From the NCBI GenBank assembly GCA_001820875.1, contig MHRF01000003.1, positions 1 through 42,846 of the forward strand: 42,846 nucleotides of DNA. The letters are read 5' to 3'. A program made the position numbers and the translations under genes. Under the pieces are notes generated by a model. It searched no databases. It was not told the DNA's origin and saw only the letters and a list, made by a program, of their open reading frames with translations. Below, piece after piece: positions 18,179 through 24,916 of the stretch (position 1 is its first letter; each line of letters begins with the position of its first letter). This DNA comes from Candidatus Taylorbacteria bacterium RIFCSPHIGHO2_01_FULL_46_22b. Its GTDB lineage: Bacteria; Patescibacteriota; Minisyncoccia; Phycocordibacterales; DSPV01.

Positions 18179-19282
18179 TTAAATCTGTTTATAGGCGTCC
18201 TCGGCCTTCATAAGAGGTATTGTAACATAAAAGACTGATCCCTTTCCCTCTTCGCTTTCAAACCAACATTTGCCGCCATGTTGTTCGATAATTTTCTTCA
18301 CCATATATAACCCTAACCCCGTACCACTCGGCTCGGTCTTGATAGCATTTCCTGCGCGGAAAAATCTCGTAAAAATCTGGCCTTGTTGGTTTTTGGGAAT
18401 ACCGATACCTGAATCACGAATAAGCACACGGACATCACTTCCCACTACCTCAAGCGTAATCGTGACTGTCCCTCCTTTCAGGGTATACTTCACCGCATTT
18501 TCAAGCAGATTCTGAAGTACCGCGCGCAATTTAGTCGGATCTACCAGCACCATAAATTTCGCATCAACGGGAATACAAGCAAAATCAAGTTTGAGTCCAC
18601 GCTTTTGCGCATTCGGAAATACTTCAAATAGAACATTTTCAACCAAATCTCGCATATTTATCCGCAACAGCGTATATTTCAGGCGTCCTGATTCGATGCG
18701 ATCGGCGGCAAGCATATCATTGACGAGTGCGATCATGCGCTCGTTGTTCTCATAGCTTTTGAGTAGAAATGTTTTCTGTTCGTTTGACATCGCTCCGAAA
18801 TCGCCGTTAATGAGCATGTGCAATGTCCATTTGAGACCCGAGAGCGGAGTACGAAGCTGATGAGCTACTACTGACACAAATTCGCTTTTGCGCCGTTCAA
18901 GCATTTTTGCTTCGGTAATATCCTCGATCCAAATCAGCGCCCACGCGTTATAGCGCACTTGATCTTCTTTTGAAAGACAGCTAAAGAAAATCTGAAAAAT
19001 TTCCGAGTCTACTTCTATTTCAGGCACATGAAACGGCTTCCCTGGTGAAGCCGTAGTGACGCATTGATTGATTTCCACCCCTTTGAATTTCCGGCGAAAG
19101 GCATCGAGAATCGATTTGCTATCATGGTCTGTTTTAGCAAGCCCGAGCATCACGCGAGCCGCAGGATTGATAAAAAGCACTACCTGATGCTCATCGAGGA
19201 GAATCGCCCCCTCCCGCATATTTTCGGTTACGATATCAAGCTTTGCTTTTTCTGTGCGTGATTGTTTGGAGATAAAAAACAT
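18179..19282 (-). CDS. Soluble PAS-containing sensor histidine kinase
   Basis: H-box SVVAHQLRTPLSG, N-box NLLENAVKYT, G-boxes DSGIGIP/GTGLGLY; no TM segment seen. Confidence 0.93.
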   Translation of the reverse strand: MFFISKQSRTEKAKLDIVTENMREGAILLDEHQVVLFINPAARVMLGLAKTDHDSKSILDAFRRKFKGVEINQCVTTASPGKPFHVPEIEVDSEIFQIFFSCLSKEDQVRYNAWALIWIEDITEAKMLERRKSEFVSVVAHQLRTPLSGLKWTLHMLINGDFGAMSNEQKTFLLKSYENNERMIALVNDMLAADRIESGRLKYTLLRINMRDLVENVLFEVFPNAQKRGLKLDFACIPVDAKFMVLVDPTKLRAVLQNLLENAVKYTLKGGTVTITLEVVGSDVRVLIRDSGIGIPKNQQGQIFTRFFRAGNAIKTEPSGTGLGLYMVKKIIEQHGGKCWFESEEGKGSVFYVTIPLMKAEDAYKQI

Positions 19283-19344
19283 GAGAAATAGATTTCAGTG
19301 GGATTGTAATATAAAACAACAATGTCCAAATTATACCGTACAAA

Positions 19345-19412
19345 AGTCTGAAAACGAAAAGTCCTGCAGGGTGTCGAAGCTATTGTCAGCCTAGACACTC
19401 ACCTGCAGGACC
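19345..19412 (-). terminator. Terminator hairpin GGTCCTGCAGG...CCTGCAGGAC + TTTTCGTTTTC (minus)
   Basis: GTCCTGCAGG(G)TGTC pairs GACAC(TCA)CCTGCAGGAC. Confidence 0.7.
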
Positions 19413-19835
19413 GTTTCTCCACATCTCAAGACTGGCTCCGCAATCTCGAGTCACTTTGGCACCACAACGCGTTCGTGGTGTTGCACTTCCCTCCTAGGAA
19501 GGAAGTGGGCTGGACACATCACGTGCCAATGGAGGCCTTGAACCGCCCCAAACCCTCGAGCGCATTCGCGAGGAAGGATTCGCGGGAACCGTCCCGCACC
19601 TTCCAGTTCGCAACTTCGCGGCACTGGGTCGTTGGGCGCATACGGCCGGATTCTGCCAATTCCCCGGACGAGGTGCACCGTACTCAAACGGGCGTCAACC
19701 TCTCGGAGGGGGAACGGTTAGTCGCGGCCGAACTCGTAGTTGAGCGCTCACAGGCGCTCGTCGACTAGCCAAGTAAGCCAGTTTTCCCTAAAGGCCTTGC
19801 GGCCTGTGGTCGTGCGGCTCCCACAACCAAACCCA
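19345..19835 (-). ncRNA. Candidate long structured ncRNA (unassigned)
   Basis: Promoter TTGACG-16-TAGCAT (minus, 19869-19842), many perfect stems including GGCC-GCAA-GGCC, GCGGGA-CGGT-TCCCGC, CACCAC...GTGGTG; ends in long hairpin + TTTTCGTTTTC. Confidence 0.5.
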
Positions 19836-19841
19836 AGTGAA

Positions 19842-19869
19842 ATGCTATACCTTTCCTGAAAATCGTCAA
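19842..19869 (-). promoter_or_regulatory. Promoter TTGACG-16-TAGCAT overlapping uvrB stop
   Basis: -35 at 19864-19869 shares TGA stop of uvrB; -10 at 19842-19847. Confidence 0.45.
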
Positions 19870-21935
19870 GTCTTTGGGCGTTTTCCTGTTGTTTGTGAAA
19901 TTTTCTCCGGAGCAGATGCTTCCATCCTTCTGGTGAGCACCACAATCTCGTCACGCAAAATTGCCGCAGTCTCGAAATCAAGGACTTTGACTGCAGCGCT
20001 CATTTGTCGCTCTTTTTCTTTGATCAACGCTTTCGGATTCTTTTCAAATAACCCACCGTCAATGGTCAGAAGTTCACCCACAGCCTTCTCATGCTCCGAT
20101 TGCATACTTTCAGTGATATCTTTGATATTTTTCTTGATGGTCTGCGGAGTGATTCCGTGTTTCTTATTATAGGCAAGCTGTATGGTACGGCGCCGCTTAG
20201 TCTCTGCAACTGCACGTTCAATTGAACCAGTGCTCGTATCGGCATATATAATCACTCTACCGTTTACGTTGCGTGCCGCGCGCCCCATGATCTGAATGAG
20301 TGATGTTTCAGATCGTAAAAATCCTTCTTTGTCGGCATCCAAAATTCCAATCAAAGAAAGTTCAGGCAAATCAAGACCTTCACGCAAAAGATTAACGCCC
20401 ACCAAAAAATCAAACGTTCCTTTCCGAAAATCCGTCAAAATTCTGATGCGCTCAATCGTCTTTATTTCGCTATGCAAATATTCAGCTTTGTATCCTGCTT
20501 CTTTGAGATACACACTTAAATCCTCGGCCATCTTCTTGGTAAGCGTGGTTGCAATCACTCGTTCGCCTTTTTTGATCACCTTCCCTGCTTCTTCAATAAA
20601 ATCTTTTATTTGACCTACATACTTCCCTTTCGCAGAAACTGGTTTGATTACAATCTCTGGATCAATAAGTCCGGTCGGTCGAATAACCTGTTCAACAATT
20701 TGAGTTGATATTTCACGTTCATAAGTAGACGGAGTAGCTGAAGTGAAAATCACCTGTCCGACACGCTGGGTAAATTCATCAGCAGTAAGTGGCCGATTAT
20801 CAGCGGCGCTCGGAAGACGAAATCCGTATTCAACCAATGTTTTCTTGCGCGAAGCATCTCCTGCCTGCATTCCACCAATTTGAGGTACAGTAACATGCGA
20901 CTCATCAATAATAGTGAGAAAATCGGGTGCGCCATCCTTTGTTTTTGGAAAATACGAAAGGAGTGTATCCGGCGGACTGCCAACCGGTTTACCTGAAAAA
21001 TGCCTCGCATAATTTTCAATCCCGTTGCAATATCCAATCTCGCGGATCATCGCAAGATCATAATTCGTGCGCCGCTTTAGACGTTCTGCTTCAAGCGGCT
21101 TGCCCTGTGTCTCAAATTCTTTCAGGCGCATCGCCAGCTCTTTTTTGATGCTCTCAATCGCACGCTTCTGCTGATCCTCCTGTGTCACAAAGTGCTTTCG
21201 CGGAAAGAGAAAAACGGTATCGGTCGATTTCAGATGAACTCGACTCACGGGATCAAATACATCAATCGCCTGTATGCCCTCATCCGAGAGCTCCAAGCGG
21301 AACAACACACGCTCGTTAGGCGGCATAATTTCTACTGCATTTCCTACTGCACGGAACAGGCCGGGCTCAAGGTCTGCATTAGTCCGCTCATAATGAATGT
21401 CGGTCAGTGCACGCACCAATTGCGCACGCGGCATTTTCATTCGAGTGGTAAGTTGCAGATGTTCCTTCAAATACTCTTCGGGACTACCGAGGTTGTAAAT
21501 GCACGAAACTGATGCGACCACAATACAATCACGTCGCGTCAACAACGTTTGAGTGGTTGCATGTCGAAGTCGATCAATCTCATCATTAATCATCGCTTCT
21601 TTTTCAATATACGTATCGGTCACCGGCATATATGCTTCCGGTTGATAGAAATCGTAATAGGATACAAAATAATTCACTGCGTTTTCAGGAAAAAATTCCC
21701 GATATTCCTGCACCAGTTGCGCTGCAAGCGTCTTATTGTGCGCAATTACCAAAACCGGCTTATCTTGTTGCGCGATTACATTCGCCGCCGTAAACGTCTT
21801 TCCTGAACCGGTAACGCCAAGGAGTGTTTGATAGCGATCACCACGCGCAACTCCTTTCGACAACGCCAAAATCGCCTTGGGCTGATCGCCCGCGGGAGTA
21901 AATGGACTATGCAATTTAAACAATGGTTTGGACAT
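19866..21935 (-). CDS. uvrB: Excinuclease ABC subunit B
   Basis: LLGVTGSGKTFTAANVIA, YYDFYQPEAY, DESHVTVPQ, C-terminal UVR motif. Confidence 0.97.
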   Translation of the reverse strand: MSKPLFKLHSPFTPAGDQPKAILALSKGVARGDRYQTLLGVTGSGKTFTAANVIAQQDKPVLVIAHNKTLAAQLVQEYREFFPENAVNYFVSYYDFYQPEAYMPVTDTYIEKEAMINDEIDRLRHATTQTLLTRRDCIVVASVSCIYNLGSPEEYLKEHLQLTTRMKMPRAQLVRALTDIHYERTNADLEPGLFRAVGNAVEIMPPNERVLFRLELSDEGIQAIDVFDPVSRVHLKSTDTVFLFPRKHFVTQEDQQKRAIESIKKELAMRLKEFETQGKPLEAERLKRRTNYDLAMIREIGYCNGIENYARHFSGKPVGSPPDTLLSYFPKTKDGAPDFLTIIDESHVTVPQIGGMQAGDASRKKTLVEYGFRLPSAADNRPLTADEFTQRVGQVIFTSATPSTYEREISTQIVEQVIRPTGLIDPEIVIKPVSAKGKYVGQIKDFIEEAGKVIKKGERVIATTLTKKMAEDLSVYLKEAGYKAEYLHSEIKTIERIRILTDFRKGTFDFLVGVNLLREGLDLPELSLIGILDADKEGFLRSETSLIQIMGRAARNVNGRVIIYADTSTGSIERAVAETKRRRTIQLAYNKKHGITPQTIKKNIKDITESMQSEHEKAVGELLTIDGGLFEKNPKALIKEKERQMSAAVKVLDFETAAILRDEIVVLTRRMEASAPEKISQTTGKRPKT

Positions 21936-22016
21936 CGAATGAAATCTACTATACCTCGGCCTTATGTCCTATACAAATATGGCTTTATTAAAAGCTCATT
22001 TAAGGGTGTGCATAAC

Positions 22017-22045
22017 TTGACTTTAACAGTCAGGGGTGGTATACT
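22017..22045 (+). promoter_or_regulatory. Promoter TTGACT-17-TATACT with dyad TGACT-TTAAC-AGTCA over the -35
   Basis: Near-consensus elements. Confidence 0.7.
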
Positions 22046-22097
22046 ATTGACAGTGGGCTTGAGGATGCGCCCCAGAAATCCTCAGAAAGGAGCTGCT

Positions 22098-22205
22098 ATG
22101 CTTGGCATCGCACTCACCGTTTGGACGATTGTTTCTGTCATCTTCTGTTTCGCACTCTGCTGCTCCGCAGCGGGGTCGCGAACAACAAAAGCTGTGGCGG
22201 CCTAA
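22098..22205 (+). CDS. 35-aa single-TM microprotein (MLGIALTVWTIVSVIFCFALCCSAAGSRTTKAVAA)
   Basis: AAAGGAG RBS, strong promoter, leader hairpin 22060-22084 and terminator 22223-22248. Confidence 0.6.
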   Translation: MLGIALTVWTIVSVIFCFALCCSAAGSRTTKAVAA

Positions 22206-22222
22206 CCTCCACCACCGCACCC

Positions 22223-22248
22223 CAGCCGACTGGATTCCCAGCCGGCTG
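22223..22248 (+). terminator. Hairpin CAGCCGACTGG...CCAGCCGGCTG
   Basis: 11-bp stem with one A-C mismatch. Confidence 0.5.
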
Positions 22249-22272
22249 TGTCATTTCTGGATTGCCACCAAT

Positions 22273-23466
22273 TTATATTTTTATATACCGACTCAAAAAT
22301 TCTTCGCTGAATTTTTTAAACTCCCCTCTCACAATCGCCTCGCGGGCATTCTCAACTAACCGAACAATAAAGCGAAGGTTGTGGATTGACGCAAGTGTCG
22401 CCGCAAGCATCTCATGTGCATCAAATAAATGGTGTAGATAGGCACGCGTAAAATTTTTACAGGTATAACAATCGCATCCTACCTCCAGTGCAGAGAAATC
22501 TTTCTCAAATTTTGCATTTCCAATATTGATCTTCCCCTCTCCCGTATAAATCGTTCCCGTACGACCAGCACGTGTCGGCGCCACGCAGTCAAATGTATCG
22601 CACCCGTTTTCAATCGCAATCAAAACATCAAGCGGCTCGCCGATGCCCAAAAGATGCCGCGGTTTGTCTTTCGGAAGCAATTCATTGACCCACCTAACTG
22701 CATTTCCCATATCCTCTTTGAGAAATGTGCCTCCGATACCAAAACCATCAAACCCCATTTCTCCAATCGCTTTCGCACTTTCTCGGCGTAAATCTTCAAA
22801 CCGCCCACCCTGCACAATACCAAATAACAGCTGATCCCCTGCTGAACCTTCTCCTAATTCCTTGTGTCTCGCGAGACTGCGAAGCGCCCAACGATGCGTC
22901 CGCTCCATTGCTTCGCGTTGATAATCGTGATCGGTTTCAGGCGAAGGACATTCATCAAATGCAAAAATGATATCTGCTCCGATTGCGTGCTGTATCTCAA
23001 TAGATCGCTCGGGAGTAAACCGATGTTCGCTCCCATCTCTGTGTGATCGAAAGGTTACCCCTTCATCATCGACTTTCGCCAATGGCAATGATTCCTCTAT
23101 TTTTTCTGACTCTTCTTTTCTGTTTCCAAATTTTGATAGCCGCTTGCCAAATGCCGCACCGAGCGAAAAAACCTGAAACCCGCCGGAATCAGTCATGGTC
23201 GGCCCGTGCCATCCCATAAATTTTCCCAACCCACCTGCCGACTCAAGCAATTCGGGTCCTGGCTGCAAATACAAGTGGTATGTGTTTGCAAGCACCGCTT
23301 GTGTCCGAAGTGTACCAAGAGCCTCTGGAGTCACTGCTTTAACCGTTGCCTTTGTCCCTACAGGAATAAACGCCGGCGTCTCTATAGCACCATGTGCAGT
23401 TTCAATAACACCTGCCCGCGCCAAAGATCCGTCTGTCGACGATTCAATGCGAAAAGAATTTCCCAT
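22273..23466 (-). CDS. tgt: Queuine tRNA-ribosyltransferase
   Basis: LANTYHLYLQPG, MTDSGGFQVFSL, FGIVQGG, C-terminal CDCYTC zinc site. Confidence 0.96.
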   Translation of the reverse strand: MGNSFRIESSTDGSLARAGVIETAHGAIETPAFIPVGTKATVKAVTPEALGTLRTQAVLANTYHLYLQPGPELLESAGGLGKFMGWHGPTMTDSGGFQVFSLGAAFGKRLSKFGNRKEESEKIEESLPLAKVDDEGVTFRSHRDGSEHRFTPERSIEIQHAIGADIIFAFDECPSPETDHDYQREAMERTHRWALRSLARHKELGEGSAGDQLLFGIVQGGRFEDLRRESAKAIGEMGFDGFGIGGTFLKEDMGNAVRWVNELLPKDKPRHLLGIGEPLDVLIAIENGCDTFDCVAPTRAGRTGTIYTGEGKINIGNAKFEKDFSALEVGCDCYTCKNFTRAYLHHLFDAHEMLAATLASIHNLRFIVRLVENAREAIVRGEFKKFSEEFLSRYIKI

Positions 23467-23486
23467 AAGTAAGATAGGACGAAAAC

Positions 23487-24059
23487 TTACTGCGCTTCTA
23501 CAGATCCAGAAACACTCATTTCGTCAACACCGACAAGAAATACATCAAAGATCAGACTCGCGTTCGGAGGAATAATCACCACACCATCAGGAGTAGCGAT
23601 ACCGTCCGTTCCGTATGCAAGATTCGCAGGGATGACAATATGCCGCACTCCCCCAACTCGCATCCCTGCAATCCCTTGTTCAAATCCGGCAATCAGTTGT
23701 CCCTGACCGAATACAAATACTAATGGCTGGCTACGTTCAAGCGAACTGTCAAACTGTGTTCCATCTGCTGCCAATTTACCCACATAATGCAGGGCTGCCG
23801 TTTTTCCTTCGACAATTACATCTCCTTTGCCAATCACCACATCGCTGACTTTGAGGCCTGGAGCAATTTCTGAAAGTGAATCTGCAGACACCGTCACATC
23901 GGTCAATTTCGTTTGAGCTTCAGCTAACTGTTGACTCATTGAACCAACAGGGATTCCACCGGACGGATCCATCGTACCTGGGATTCCAAACCAGAAAAAC
24001 AACGCGACCACCCCGATTCCTAACGCAACCGCAATAATGGTTTTGACATGTGGATGCAT
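23487..24059 (-). CDS. FKBP-type peptidyl-prolyl isomerase, N-terminally anchored
   Basis: ALHYVGKLAADGTQFDSS, GMRVGGVRHIVIPANLAYG; N-terminal hydrophobic segment. Confidence 0.92.
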   Translation of the reverse strand: MHPHVKTIIAVALGIGVVALFFWFGIPGTMDPSGGIPVGSMSQQLAEAQTKLTDVTVSADSLSEIAPGLKVSDVVIGKGDVIVEGKTAALHYVGKLAADGTQFDSSLERSQPLVFVFGQGQLIAGFEQGIAGMRVGGVRHIVIPANLAYGTDGIATPDGVVIIPPNASLIFDVFLVGVDEMSVSGSVEAQ

Positions 24060-24163
24060 GATAAAAAATTAACTTATTACATTCATTGTAACTTGCGGTA
24101 GAAATAACGCAATACACAGAAAAAAGCGTTTGCAAAAGCCTTAATTGGCCGTACAATATCAGC

Positions 24164-24868
24164 ATGCAAAAAGATTCAACACATCCGCTGAAAGCATCAA
24201 GACCCATTACCGCAGAGGAAGTTGCCTCTGATGCAAAAAAGCGAGTTTCGCTTATCGACAAAGAGTTCACTGAAGGATTAGAGTTTATACGCAAATACGA
24301 GAAATCGGTCAGCATCTTCGGGTCTTCCATGCTCCCCGATAATAGTCCGTACTGCCAAAAAGCGCGCGAGATAGGCGCGGCGATTGCAAAAATCGGATAC
24401 ACCGTCATCACCGGAGGTGGACCTGGAATCATGCAGGCGGCAAATCAGGGTGCATTTGAAGCGGGAGGTAAATCAATCGGCTTGAACATCACGCTTCCCC
24501 ACGAACAAGCACCAAACCCCTATCTGACGGATTATTATGAATTTTACTATTTCTTCTCGCGAAAAGTTGCATTAACCTTTGCCGCCGAAGCATATCTCTT
24601 TTTCCCCGGAGGATACGGTACGATGAACGAATTCTTCGAAATTGCGACACTGGTACAAACACAACGCATTGAATCTGTGCCAATCATCCTCGTATGCAGT
24701 GAGTTCTGGAAACCGTTTGATTCATTCATCAAGGAAATGCTGTACAAGAAAAACAAAATGATTGATGATCATTCTCTCTCCCTCTACACGCTCTGCGATG
24801 ACGAAAAAGAAATTATCTCAATGATACAGCGGACTCCCATTATTGATACCGTACCATTTCCAAAATGA
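24164..24868 (+). CDS. LOG-family protein (TIGR00730-like)
   Basis: GGGPGIMQAANQGAF and FPGGYGTMNEFFE motifs. Confidence 0.88.
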   Translation: MQKDSTHPLKASRPITAEEVASDAKKRVSLIDKEFTEGLEFIRKYEKSVSIFGSSMLPDNSPYCQKAREIGAAIAKIGYTVITGGGPGIMQAANQGAFEAGGKSIGLNITLPHEQAPNPYLTDYYEFYYFFSRKVALTFAAEAYLFFPGGYGTMNEFFEIATLVQTQRIESVPIILVCSEFWKPFDSFIKEMLYKKNKMIDDHSLSLYTLCDDEKEIISMIQRTPIIDTVPFPK

Positions 24869-24870
24869 TC

Positions 24871-24910
24871 ACAACAAGACACCCCGCCTGAAGGCGGGGT
24901 GTCTTGTTGT
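24871..24910. terminator. Bidirectional terminator, 18-bp perfect stem ACAACAAGACACCCCGCC-TGAA-GGCGGGGTGTCTTGTTGT
   Basis: Perfect inverted repeat between convergent genes. Confidence 0.85.
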
Positions 24911-24916
24911 CTGGTA

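Noticed and set aside
19352-19768. Open plus-strand frame of about 139 codons (VLQGVEAIVSLDTHLQDRFSTSQDWLRNL...) in the candidate ncRNA region
   Set aside because: No ATG/GTG/TTG start until 19475, no RBS or promoter on that strand, composition (R/P/S/H/W rich) typical of GC-rich noncoding DNA, and the promoter/terminator pair points to the opposite strand. Kept only as an alternative to test.
19345-19835. RNase P RNA or tmRNA identity for the uvrB-adjacent RNA (CAGAATCCGGC at about 19651 resembles the RNase P CR-V)
   Set aside because: No matching GGAAAGTCCGG 5' P4 strand at the correct position, no tRNA-like ends and no tag ORF; by-eye resemblance is too weak.
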